NCBI GenBank assembly: GCA_035627955.1
Contig: DASPKU010000015.1
Location: 62,001 to 126,000 of the forward strand
DNA length: 64,000 bases
Direction of reading: 5' to 3'
Origin: Phycisphaerales bacterium
Lineage (GTDB): Bacteria > Planctomycetota > Phycisphaerae > Phycisphaerales > UBA1924
Of this stretch, positions 6,838 through 14,378 are shown in pieces (the first letter of the stretch is position 1; every line of letters begins with the position of its first letter). The position numbers were made by a program, and so were the translations under genes. The notes under the pieces were generated by a model. The model was not told where the DNA came from. It ran no database searches and worked only from the letters and a program-made list of their open reading frames with translations.

Positions 6838-9171
6838 ATGCCCGGTGAGCTGCACGTTTTTGGGATTCGCCACCACGGGCCAGGTTCGGCCCGCATGGTC
6901 GTGCGCGCTCTCGAGAAGCTGCGGCCGGACGCGGTGCTGGTCGAGGGTCCGCCCGATGCCGCGCAAGTTCTTCCGCTTGCAGCCGCCACGGGCATGAAGC
7001 CGCCCGTGGCGCTGCTGGTGTACGAGCCTGACGAGCCTCGCAATGCGAGCTACTACCCTTTCGCGGAGTTCTCGCCCGAGTGGCAGGCGATCCGCTGGGG
7101 GCAGCAGAACGCGGCGAGGGTGTCGTTTATCGACCTGCCGCAGGCACTGCGGGGTAAGGAACTGCCGAGTTCCGAGTCCCGAGGGCCGGGTCCCGAGTCC
7201 CAAGGGCCGAGCGACAAGAGCGCGCCAGAGCCCAACTCCGAACTCGGAACCCAGCACTCCGCACTCGATCCTCTCGATCAGCTCGCCCTCGCCGCCGGCT
7301 ACCCCGACGGCGAGGCCTGGTGGGGCCGCCTCATCGAGGAACGTCGCGGCGACCACGACCCGCTCGCCGTCTTCGACGCCATCCGCGAAGCGATGGCCGA
7401 GCTCCGCTCCACCCGCGACACTTCACCACCACACTCGGCGCCCGGCACTCGGCCCTCGGCACTCCGTAACGACCCCGATGAGCCCGCCCGAGAGGCCCAC
7501 ATGCGACGCTGCATCCGCGCCGCCCTCAAGGAGCACGAGCGTGTGGCTGTCGTCTGCGGCGCGTGGCACGCGCCGGTGCTCACGGCGGACGCACTGAAGC
7601 ACAAACCCGTGAAGGCCGACGACGAGGTCCTCAGGCCGCTGACGAGGCGCAAGACCACCGCGACCTGGGTGCCCTGGACCTACGACCGCCTGTCCATGTT
7701 CTCCGGTTACGGCGCGGGCGTGCTCAGCCCCGGCTGGTACGAGCACCTCTGGCTCAACCACGCCCGCTTCTCCGAAACCTGGCTCACCAAGGTCGCGCGC
7801 CTCATGCGCGACGAGGACCTCGACGCATCGCCCGCGAGCGTGATCGAGGCTGTCCGCCTCGCCGACTCCCTCGCCGCTCTCCGCGGCCACTCTATCGCCG
7901 GCCTGCCCGAGCTCAGTGAGGCCACCCTGGCCATCCTCTGCCACGCGAACCCGCTCCCGATGAAGGTCATTGAGCGCAAGCTCATCATCGGCGTGCGCCT
8001 TGGAGAGGTGCCCGAGGACGCCCCCGCCGTTCCGCTCCAGCGCGACCTCGCTGCGGAGCAGAAGTCGCTCCGCCTCAAGGTCACCGCCGACGATCAGCTC
8101 CTCGACCTCGACCAGCGCAAGGACATCGACCTCGCGCGCAGCCGACTCCTGCACCGCCTCGCAATCCTCGGCATTCCTTGGGGCAAGCTCGAGGCCGACC
8201 AGCGTCAACGCGCCAGCTCGTTCCACGAGGTCTGGCGCCTGCAATGGAGGGCCGACTTCGCCGTCGCGGTGATCGAGGCCGCACGGTACGGCAATACGGT
8301 GCTCGACGCCGCGGCCGCCTGCGTCCGCCACCACACCCAGCATGCTTCCAGCCTCGCCGCGCTCACGACGATGCTCGACCACGTCATGCTCGCGGACCTT
8401 CCCGCAGCCGTGGAGCACCTCGTCGCGCGCATCCAGGAGCTCTCCGCCGTCGGCGCAGATGTGGGCACTCTGATGGTGGCGCTCCCGCCGCTCGCACGCG
8501 TGCTCCGATATGGCAACGTCCGCAAAACCGACGCCGCGCTCGTGGCGCCGCTCGTGGCAGGGCTGCTCACCCGGATCTGCACCGGCCTGCTCCCGGCTTG
8601 CGGGGCGCTCGATGACGACGCCGCGCACGCCATGCGGAGCCGCATCGACGACGTGCAGGGCTCACTCTCGATGCTCGACGACCCCGCCCTGACAACCCCG
8701 TGGCACGATGCTCTCCGACGGGTCGGCAACGCCGACATGCACGGCCTGGTTGTCGGCCGCTGCTGGCGCATCCTGCTCGACTCGGGGGCCTCATCGACCG
8801 AGGATGCCTCCGGCCACCTCTCGCTCGCGCTCTCGCCCGGCAACGACCCCGCCAAGGCCTCGGCCTGGCTCGAGGGTTTCCTTGCCGGATCGGGCATGGT
8901 GCTCGCTCACGACGACCGCCTGCTCGCCATCATCGACCAGTGGGTCACAACGCTGCGGCCGGAGATCTTCGATCAGGTCTGCCCGATTGCCCGCCGCACG
9001 TTCTCGAGCTTTGAGCCCCCAGAGCGCCGGCAGATCGGCGAGCGTCTCAAGCGCGCGGGCGCACCCGGCCCCACAACAACCACCCACGCAGCAGCAGTTG
9101 AAGACTACGACCCCGCCCGCGGCTCGCTGGTGGAACCCGTTCTCAACCTCATCCTCGGGAAGGAAGCATGA
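6838..9171 (+). CDS. DUF5682 family protein
   Basis: The 777-residue cytosolic protein begins with HVFGIRHHGPGSA and then PDAVLVEGPPDA, the hallmark N-terminus of DUF5682. These are paired strands with His and Glu that could form an active site, though no activity is established. A long helical C-terminal half follows. It is the largest member of the operon, between the MoxR ATPase and the VWA protein, the usual place of this family. Oddly, the coding sequence is interrupted in frame by arrays of a 7-bp repeat at 7165-7269 and 7433-7467. These encode disordered Pro/Ser/Glu-rich linkers around residues 110-144 and 199-210. Its stop overlaps the ATG of the VWA gene. Confidence 0.8.
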   Translation: MPGELHVFGIRHHGPGSARMVVRALEKLRPDAVLVEGPPDAAQVLPLAAATGMKPPVALLVYEPDEPRNASYYPFAEFSPEWQAIRWGQQNAARVSFIDLPQALRGKELPSSESRGPGPESQGPSDKSAPEPNSELGTQHSALDPLDQLALAAGYPDGEAWWGRLIEERRGDHDPLAVFDAIREAMAELRSTRDTSPPHSAPGTRPSALRNDPDEPAREAHMRRCIRAALKEHERVAVVCGAWHAPVLTADALKHKPVKADDEVLRPLTRRKTTATWVPWTYDRLSMFSGYGAGVLSPGWYEHLWLNHARFSETWLTKVARLMRDEDLDASPASVIEAVRLADSLAALRGHSIAGLPELSEATLAILCHANPLPMKVIERKLIIGVRLGEVPEDAPAVPLQRDLAAEQKSLRLKVTADDQLLDLDQRKDIDLARSRLLHRLAILGIPWGKLEADQRQRASSFHEVWRLQWRADFAVAVIEAARYGNTVLDAAAACVRHHTQHASSLAALTTMLDHVMLADLPAAVEHLVARIQELSAVGADVGTLMVALPPLARVLRYGNVRKTDAALVAPLVAGLLTRICTGLLPACGALDDDAAHAMRSRIDDVQGSLSMLDDPALTTPWHDALRRVGNADMHGLVVGRCWRILLDSGASSTEDASGHLSLALSPGNDPAKASAWLEGFLAGSGMVLAHDDRLLAIIDQWVTTLRPEIFDQVCPIARRTFSSFEPPERRQIGERLKRAGAPGPTTTTHAAAVEDYDPARGSLVEPVLNLILGKEA
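7165..7269 (+). repeat. Heptanucleotide tandem repeats, inverted pair of arrays
   Basis: Seven units of a CCGAGTC-like heptamer fill 7165-7213. After 21 bp, five units of the complementary ACTCNGN heptamer fill 7235-7269, so the two arrays could form a long hairpin. All of it lies inside the DUF5682 gene without breaking the frame. Confidence 0.8.
7433..7467 (+). repeat. Third heptanucleotide array
   Basis: There are five units: ACTCGGC, GCCCGGC, ACTCGGC, CCTCGGC and ACTCCGT. They have the same unit and orientation as the 7235-7269 array and also lie inside the DUF5682 gene. Confidence 0.75.
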
Positions 9172-10358
9172 CGACGCCCCCGCCCATCGACCCGCAGGAA
9201 CGGCTCAAGCGCTGGCGCATGCTCCTGGGCGGCGACGCCTCCGACGGGATCGGTATCCGCCTCACCGGGCGCGACGAGGCAATGGACAACGCCATGAGCG
9301 CGCTCTACGACCCCAAGCCGGGCATGGGCGGCGGCCGGCGCGGCGGGCTCGGCGCGTCGGCCCCCACTGCCGCCCGCTGGCTCGGCGACATCCGCGAGTA
9401 CTTCCCCAGCTCCGTTGTGCGCGTCATGCAGAAGGACGCCATCGACCGACTTGGCATGAGCAGCCTCCTCCTTGAGAAGGAGATGCTCGACGCGATCACA
9501 CCGGACATCCACCTCGTGACCACGCTTATGTCATTGAGTGGCGTGATCCCGCAGAAGGCGAAGGCCACTGCCCGGCTCATCGTGCAGCGCGTCGTTCGCG
9601 ATCTCCAGAAGAAGCTGGACGCGCCCATGCGTCAGGCCGTTATCGGGGCGCTCAAGCGCTCCACCCGCACCCGCCGCCCTCGCCACGGCGAGATCGATTG
9701 GAACCGGACGATCCGCGCCAACCTCAAGCACTACCAGCCCGAGTACAGGACCATCGTCCCTGAGACCCGCATCGGGTACGGCCGCAGGCGGAACGAGCTC
9801 CGCACCATCATCGTGTGCATCGACCAGTCCGGCTCCATGGGCCAGAGCGTCGTCTACTCAGGTGTTTTCGGCGCCGTGCTCGCGTCGATCCCCGCCCTCC
9901 GGTCGCATGTGGTTGCGTTTGACACCAGCGTCGTCGACCTCACCGAGAAAATGGCGGACCCTGTCGACGTGCTCATGGGCGTGCAGCTGGGCGGCGGCAC
10001 CGATATCAACCGCGCGCTCGCCTATTGCGAAACCCTCATCAACCGCCCCCGCGACACCATCTTGGTACTCATCACGGACCTTTACGAGGGCGGCGACAAC
10101 GCCCAGATGCTCAAACGGGCCGCGTCGATCGCCGGCTCGGGCGTCAAGTTCGTCACCCTGCTCGCCCTCGGCGACACCGGCGCCCCAACGTTCGATCAGA
10201 ACAATGCCGCGGCCATGGCGAGCTTCGGTATCCCCAGCTTCGCCTGCACGCCCGACCGCTTCCCCGACCTCATGGCCGCGGCCATCCAGGGGCGGGACCT
10301 CGGCCAATGGGCCGCCGAGCACGACCTCGCTACCGCCCGCCCGCACGCGACCGTCTGA
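9168..10358 (+). CDS. VWA (CoxE-like) domain protein
   Basis: The 396-residue protein has a C-terminal von Willebrand A domain with a complete metal-ion-dependent adhesion site. D219-x-S221-x-S223 (DQSGS) starts at about residue 219, the Thr lies in GGGTD and the Asp in ITDLYEGG. No signal peptide or membrane helix is present, so it acts in the cytoplasm. VWA proteins of this kind are the classical partner of MoxR ATPases, encoded 2.4 kb upstream. The N-terminal 200 residues are helical and family-specific. It is the last gene of the operon: the gene overlaps DUF5682 by 4 bp, and the next gene (rtcR) converges from the other strand only 21 bp beyond. Confidence 0.88.
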   Translation: MTTPPPIDPQERLKRWRMLLGGDASDGIGIRLTGRDEAMDNAMSALYDPKPGMGGGRRGGLGASAPTAARWLGDIREYFPSSVVRVMQKDAIDRLGMSSLLLEKEMLDAITPDIHLVTTLMSLSGVIPQKAKATARLIVQRVVRDLQKKLDAPMRQAVIGALKRSTRTRRPRHGEIDWNRTIRANLKHYQPEYRTIVPETRIGYGRRRNELRTIIVCIDQSGSMGQSVVYSGVFGAVLASIPALRSHVVAFDTSVVDLTEKMADPVDVLMGVQLGGGTDINRALAYCETLINRPRDTILVLITDLYEGGDNAQMLKRAASIAGSGVKFVTLLALGDTGAPTFDQNNAAAMASFGIPSFACTPDRFPDLMAAAIQGRDLGQWAAEHDLATARPHATV

Positions 10359-10379
10359 TCTCGGAGCGCCTCGACCGCC

Positions 10380-11984
10380 TCAGCTCGCGCGCACCACGCC
10401 CGCCGTGCTGCTGTCCCACTTGAGCCCGAACCGCGCCAGGTACTTCCTGAGGCGGTCCGCATCGTTCAGGCTCGTGCGCTGTGCGCGCGACTGACTGAAC
10501 AGCTGACGCCCCGCTTCCGACAAGGTCCCGCACACTGCACACACGGTCAGCACATCCGCCAGTTGCACACGATCGAAACGATCCAGCTTCGATGCCTCCT
10601 GTTCACCGAGCGCCCGCGCGCACGGGTCCTCGCCCGGACCCGCGCCCGACCACCCCTGCCGCAGCCGTCCCACCTCCGCCGCGACGACCTCCTCCGTGAT
10701 CCTCCCACTCGCGGAGAGCGTCGCCATCCGCGTCACCGACGCCGAAAGATCCCGGAAGTTGCCCGCCCAGACCGCATCCGCGCTGGTGGCAAACCGCAGG
10801 TACGCAGCGCGGGCCTCAGTGCTGAACCGAACCGTCCTCCCCGTGCGCTTTGCGTACTGGTTGAGCTCATAGTCCAGGTTCGGCTCGATGTCCTCGACAC
10901 GCTCGCGCAGCGCCGGCAGGCAGAACGTCCACAGGTTGATCCGCGCCAGCAGGTCGTCGCGGAACTCACCCGAGCGCACCCGCGTCAGCAGGTCTCGATT
11001 CGTCCCCGCGATCAGCTGGAACTCGCTCGAGACCTCGTGGTCCGCGCCCAGGGGCATGAACCGCTTCTCCTCGATCGCCCGCAGCAGCATCGCCTGCTCG
11101 TCCAGCCCCAGCTCGCCGATCTCGTCCAGGAACAGCACGCCCTTGTCCGCCGAGCGCAGCAGCCCCGGCCGGTCGCTCGCCGCGCCGGTGAACGCGCCCT
11201 TCCTGTGCCCGAAGAGCGTGGACATCGCCGCGTCCCCGCGGATCGTCGCGCAGTTCACCTCCACGAAGGCCCCCGTCACCAGGTTCCGGTGCCGCCGCAA
11301 CTCGTACACGCGCCGCGCCAGCTGGCTCTTGCCGGCGCCCGTGGGCCCCATCAGCAGCATCGGGTCTGCCGAGTTCGCGGCGACGTGCTCGACCTCCTCG
11401 ATGAGCCGGTTGAACGTCCGGTTCCGCGTCGCGATCCCCGACTTCAGCCCAGTGATGTTGTCCTTGAACTCGCGCTGGAACCGGGCCGCGATGCGGTGGT
11501 ACTTCGACAAGTCCAGATCGATGACCTTGTACTCACCCTCGCTCCCCGCGTGCTTGTTCCGGGGGCTGGTCTGGATCAGCTTCGCCGGGAACTTCCGCGT
11601 CTCGGTCAGCAGGAACAGGCAGATCTGCGCCACGTGCGTGCCGGTTGTGATGTGGATGTAGTAGTCCTCGCGCTCCGTGTCGAAGGGGTACTGGTCCGCG
11701 AAGTCGTGCAGCGCGGTGTACACCTCCTCAAAGTCCCACGGATCGCTCGGGTTGACCAGGTGGCACTTGACCTCCGTCTCCGGCGACACCTGCTTGATGT
11801 CCTCGCACACCGTCCGCGTCAGGCTCTCCGCCATGCGCGGGTAGAGCAGCTCCAGCCGGTCGACCGCGAGGTCCTCCTGCTGACACAGCGACACCGTGGG
11901 CCGCCACCGCTCCCAGCGCTTCTCGTTGCGCCCGGTATCCAGCGTCGTGCCCAGCAGCCCGATCACCACCGTCTTGCGACCCAT
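10380..11984 (-). CDS. rtcR: RtcR, CARF-domain sigma54-dependent activator of RNA repair genes
   Basis: The 534-residue activator has three parts. The N-terminal CARF-type ligand-sensing domain includes HITTGTHVAQICLFLL at about 111-126. The AAA+ sigma54 domain has Walker A GPTGAGKS at 213-220 and the RNA-polymerase-contacting GAFTGA loop at 263-268. The C-terminal part is a putative DNA-binding region. RtcR is held off by its CARF domain until RNA-damage products are sensed, then drives sigma54 transcription of rtc genes. It is divergent from rsr, whose upstream region has a sigma54 promoter (12114-12130). I chose the ATG at 11984 because GGAGG sits about 6 nt upstream; a GTG at 11999 lies in frame within that region. 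Confidence 0.95.
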   Translation of the reverse strand: MGRKTVVIGLLGTTLDTGRNEKRWERWRPTVSLCQQEDLAVDRLELLYPRMAESLTRTVCEDIKQVSPETEVKCHLVNPSDPWDFEEVYTALHDFADQYPFDTEREDYYIHITTGTHVAQICLFLLTETRKFPAKLIQTSPRNKHAGSEGEYKVIDLDLSKYHRIAARFQREFKDNITGLKSGIATRNRTFNRLIEEVEHVAANSADPMLLMGPTGAGKSQLARRVYELRRHRNLVTGAFVEVNCATIRGDAAMSTLFGHRKGAFTGAASDRPGLLRSADKGVLFLDEIGELGLDEQAMLLRAIEEKRFMPLGADHEVSSEFQLIAGTNRDLLTRVRSGEFRDDLLARINLWTFCLPALRERVEDIEPNLDYELNQYAKRTGRTVRFSTEARAAYLRFATSADAVWAGNFRDLSASVTRMATLSASGRITEEVVAAEVGRLRQGWSGAGPGEDPCARALGEQEASKLDRFDRVQLADVLTVCAVCGTLSEAGRQLFSQSRAQRTSLNDADRLRKYLARFGLKWDSSTAGVVRAS

Positions 11985-12012
11985 CACCCACCTCCACACG
12001 CCCGCCGGCGGG

Positions 12013-12028
12013 CCTTATCCATTCGGAT
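12013..12028. promoter_or_regulatory. Palindrome, candidate RtcR upstream activator site
   Basis: TTATCC-ATTC-GGATAA is a perfect 6-bp inverted repeat. It lies 29 bp from the rtcR start and about 86-100 bp upstream of the sigma54 promoter of rsr, the typical distance for an enhancer. Assignment to RtcR is inference. Confidence 0.45.
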
Positions 12029-12113
12029 AACCACTCTATCAGATCGGCTCGTCCGCGCGAGCACTTCCCCGGGTCCACCCTCATTCCCGCCGCAGGAAAG
12101 CGGTTTCGGCCTC

Positions 12114-12130
12114 TGGCACGCCGCTCGCAA
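12114..12130 (+). promoter_or_regulatory. Sigma54 (-24/-12) promoter of the rsr-rtcB operon
   Basis: TGGCACG-CCGC-TCGCAA matches the sigma54 consensus TGGCACG-N4-TTGCW with one mismatch, and has the obligatory GG-N10-GC spacing (GG 12115-12116, GC 12127-12128). The predicted start near 12140 leaves a leader of about 70 nt before rsr. Confidence 0.85.
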
Positions 12131-12208
12131 TGCATCTCCCCATCGCCCGCACGGCCGCAGTGGCCGCGGGATGCCGGGCCCCACCAGGGCCCGAACCGGA
12201 GGTGCCCC

Positions 12209-13786
12209 ATGGCCAACAAGTCGCTCTTCCAGTCCACCCTCGCCCGCCTGCTCCCCGAGGCCGACACCGTCAACGAGGCGCGCGGCATCGCCTACAAGCT
12301 CAGCCCCAAGCAGATGCTCGCGCAGTACGCCGCGACCGGCTGCCTCAACTCCACGTTCTACGCCAGCGCCGAGGACCAGCTCAAGATCGTGATCGACCTC
12401 GCCTCCGCCGTGGAGCCCGAGTTCGTCGCCAAGGTCGCGCTGTACACCCGCAGCAAGAGCCACATGAAGGACATGCCGGCCCTGCTCGTCGCGGTGCTCA
12501 GCGTGGTGTCCCCCGGCCTCATGGCCGAGGTGTTCGACCGCGTGATCGACAGCCCGAAGATGCTCCGCAACTTCGTGCAGATCATGCGCTCGGGCGCCGT
12601 GGCGCGCAAGAGCCTGGGCACCCTGCCCAAGCGCCTCGTGCTCCAGTGGCTCGAGACCCGCACCGACGAGCAGCTCTTCCGCGCTTCGGTCGGCAACGAC
12701 CCGTCGCTCGCGGACATCATCAAAATGGTCCACCCCAAGCCCCTCACCGCGTCCCGCGCGGCCCTGTACGGCTACATCCTCGGCAAGCCCCACAACGTGG
12801 AAGACCTGCCCGAGCTCGTGAAGCAGTACGAGGCCTTCAAGGCGAACCCTTCGATGTTCACCAGCAGCGACATGCCTGACGTCCCCATGGACATGCTGAC
12901 CGGCCTGGCGCTCGAGAAGCGCCACTGGATGGCCCTGGCCCGCAAGGCGTCTTGGCAGCAGCTGCGGATGAACCTCAACACCTTCACGCGTCACGACGCG
13001 TTCAAGGACGGGAGCATCGTGCCGCAGCTGGCCGCGAAGCTCCGCAGCCCCGTGGAGGTGGCGAATGCGCGCGTGTTCCCGTACCAGCTCATGGCCGCGT
13101 ACGCGAACACGGGGGATGACGTGCCGCGCGGCCTGCGCGAGGCGCTCCAGGACGCGATGGAGGTCGCGGTCGGCAACGTGCCGGCGATCGACGGGCGCGT
13201 CTGGGTGCTCCCCGACGTGTCGGGCTCCATGCAGTCCCCGGTGACGGGGCACCGCAAGGGCTCGACCACGAAGGTGCGGTGCATCGACGTGGCGGCGCTC
13301 GTGAGCGCGGCGGTCCTGCGGAAGAACCCGCAGGCCCGGGTCCTCCCCTTCTCCGACGACGTCCTGAAGGCGGACCTCAACCCGCGCGACAGCGTGATGA
13401 CCAACGCCCAGCGGCTGGCGAGCCTGCCGTCGGGCGGGACCAACTGCTCGGCGCCGCTCGCGTGGCTCAACCGCCACAATGAGAAGGCCGACCTGGTGAT
13501 CTTCGTCTCGGACAACGAGTCGTGGGTCGACAGCAAGGGCTTCTCGGGACTCTCCCGCTCGACCGCCACCATGGACGAGTGGGCGAAGTTCAAGCGTCGC
13601 AACCCCGCGGCCAAGCTCGTGTGCCTGGACATCCAGCCCCACGGCTCGACCCAGGCCCATGAGTCCTCCGACATCCTGAACATCGGCGGCTTCGCCGACT
13701 CGGTGTTCAGCGTGATCGCGGCCTTCCACAGCAACACGCTCGGCCCCAACCACTGGGTCGGCGTGATCGAACAGGAGACGATCTGA
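12209..13786 (+). CDS. rsr: Rsr, bacterial Ro60 / TROVE-domain RNA-binding protein
   Basis: The 525-residue protein is an ortholog of Ro60. Residues 1-320 form the alpha-helical HEAT-like TROVE ring that encircles misfolded RNA ends and binds Y RNAs on its outer surface. Residues 330-525 form a VWA domain with a MIDAS motif D336-x-S338-x-S340 (PDVSGS). In bacteria, Rsr works with Y RNAs and exoribonucleases in RNA quality control and is often encoded with rtcB under RtcR. Here it is the first gene after a sigma54 promoter, with CGGAGG 6 nt before the ATG. Four Y-RNA-like structures follow immediately downstream, which strongly supports the assignment. The length is normal. Confidence 0.95.
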   Translation: MANKSLFQSTLARLLPEADTVNEARGIAYKLSPKQMLAQYAATGCLNSTFYASAEDQLKIVIDLASAVEPEFVAKVALYTRSKSHMKDMPALLVAVLSVVSPGLMAEVFDRVIDSPKMLRNFVQIMRSGAVARKSLGTLPKRLVLQWLETRTDEQLFRASVGNDPSLADIIKMVHPKPLTASRAALYGYILGKPHNVEDLPELVKQYEAFKANPSMFTSSDMPDVPMDMLTGLALEKRHWMALARKASWQQLRMNLNTFTRHDAFKDGSIVPQLAAKLRSPVEVANARVFPYQLMAAYANTGDDVPRGLREALQDAMEVAVGNVPAIDGRVWVLPDVSGSMQSPVTGHRKGSTTKVRCIDVAALVSAAVLRKNPQARVLPFSDDVLKADLNPRDSVMTNAQRLASLPSGGTNCSAPLAWLNRHNEKADLVIFVSDNESWVDSKGFSGLSRSTATMDEWAKFKRRNPAAKLVCLDIQPHGSTQAHESSDILNIGGFADSVFSVIAAFHSNTLGPNHWVGVIEQETI

Positions 13787-13827
13787 TGCAGTCAGACAAT
13801 CAGTGACATAGTCCCCGCCTCGCTTGG

Positions 13828-13921
13828 CACGCGGGCGGGGTCCGGGCCGAATGCTCCTGGGACTACATTCAAGTTGTAACGTCTCATGAACACCTCGTCG
13901 GCCCGGACCCCGTCCCGCGTG
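13828..13921 (+). ncRNA. Y-RNA-like RNA, copy 1 (simple hairpin)
   Basis: A very long outer stem pairs 13828-13850 with 13898-13921 (23 bp plus one bulged A), ending in GGGCCGA / TCGGCCC. It is followed by the internal-loop motif AATGC, an inner stem TGGGAC (13858-13863) / GTCTCA (13881-13886) and a 17-nt loop starting TACA. The same order of motifs occurs in the three following copies. The position right after rsr and the bulged Ro-type stem point to a Y RNA. There is no tRNA-like part. Confidence 0.75.
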
Positions 13922-13932
13922 GGATAGCAAAT

Positions 13933-14011
13933 GTCGGTCGGACGCGGCGAATGCCGGTGGGAGTACATCCAACAACCCTCTCACCAACCACTCGTCGCCG
14001 CGGCGGCCACA
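13933..14011 (+). ncRNA. Y-RNA-like RNA, copy 2 (simple hairpin)
   Basis: The outer stem is CGCGGCGA (13943-13950) / TCGCCGCG (13995-14002). The motif ATGCC comes next, then the inner stem GGTGGGAG (13956-13963) / CTCTCACC (13978-13985) with one G-U pair, and a 14-nt loop starting TACA. Its 5' half is nearly identical to copy 3, but the tRNA-like insert is absent. The ends are estimated from the pairing. Confidence 0.75.
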
Positions 14012-14044
14012 GAGAAAGCAAGGAGCAGCGATCACATGATCGAC

Positions 14045-14160
14045 GGTCGGACGCGGCGAATGCCGGCGGGAGTACATTGGTCGCGCGCAAGCGCTCGCGG
14101 GTTCGAATCCCGCCCCGGGTAACCGGGAAGCTCTCGCCAACCTTGTCGCCGCGGAGGACC
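14045..14160 (+). ncRNA. Y-RNA-like RNA, copy 3, with T arm and capped acceptor-like stem
   Basis: The outer stem is GGTC plus CGCGGCGA (14045-14059), pairing with TCGCCGCG plus GACC (14146-14160) across a 3x3 internal loop. The inner stem GGCGGGAG (14065-14072) pairs with CTCTCGCC (14131-14138). The apical part contains a perfect tRNA T arm (GCGGG-TTCGAAT-CCCGC, 14097-14113). Directly stacked on it is a CCCGG/CCGGG helix closed by a GTAA (GNRA-class) tetraloop (14114-14127), which takes the place of an acceptor stem. A D arm is missing. Confidence 0.8.
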
Positions 14161-14188
14161 GCTGAACTTGAGGAAACGAGCGGCCGTC

Positions 14189-14358
14189 GGTGTGCGACGG
14201 TCCACGACGAATGCCCTGATGGGAGTACACCTTAAGGAGGTCCAGGTCGCGGGTTCGAGTCCCGCCAGATCCGCTTCAACACGCACGGGTCTGTAGCTCA
14301 GTGGTAGAGCGGGAAAAAACCTCTCATCGCCCTTCGTCGTCGTGGACCGACACACACC
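14189..14358 (+). ncRNA. Y RNA (YrlA-like), copy 4, with circularly permuted tRNA-like module
   Basis: The outer stem is GGTGTG and GGTCCACGACGA (14189-14210), pairing with TCGTCGTGGACC and CACACC (14337-14358). The inner stem is GATGGGAG (14218-14225) / CTCTCATC (14321-14328). Enclosed in order are a T arm GCGGG-TTCGAGT-CCCGC (14249-14265), an acceptor 3' strand CAGATCC (14266-14272), a 14-nt linker, an acceptor 5' strand GGGTCTG (14287-14293), TA as in U8-A9, and a D arm GCTC-AGTGGTA-GAGC (14296-14310). The two acceptor strands pair over 7 bp with one G-U. This is a tRNA read from its anticodon side, as described for Salmonella-type YrlA tRNA mimicry. It ends 20 bp before rtcB. Confidence 0.88.
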
Positions 14359-14378
14359 AGCCCAATGGAATCATCAAC

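Noticed and set aside
10563-12392. A 600-codon plus-strand frame antisense to rtcR
   Set aside because: rtcR shows all sigma54-activator motifs on the minus strand; the plus frame has an Arg/Pro/His-rich translation and crosses the sigma54 promoter and the rsr start.
14246-14310. Two broken tRNA genes or tRNA pseudogene fragments
   Set aside because: The 3' and 5' halves are in permuted order but pair with each other and are enclosed by a conserved Y-type double stem, so they form one structured RNA.
14301-14378. Upstream extension of rtcB to a GTG at 14301
   Set aside because: The extension would translate the D arm and stem of the copy 4 Y RNA. The conserved protein begins after ATG 14379.
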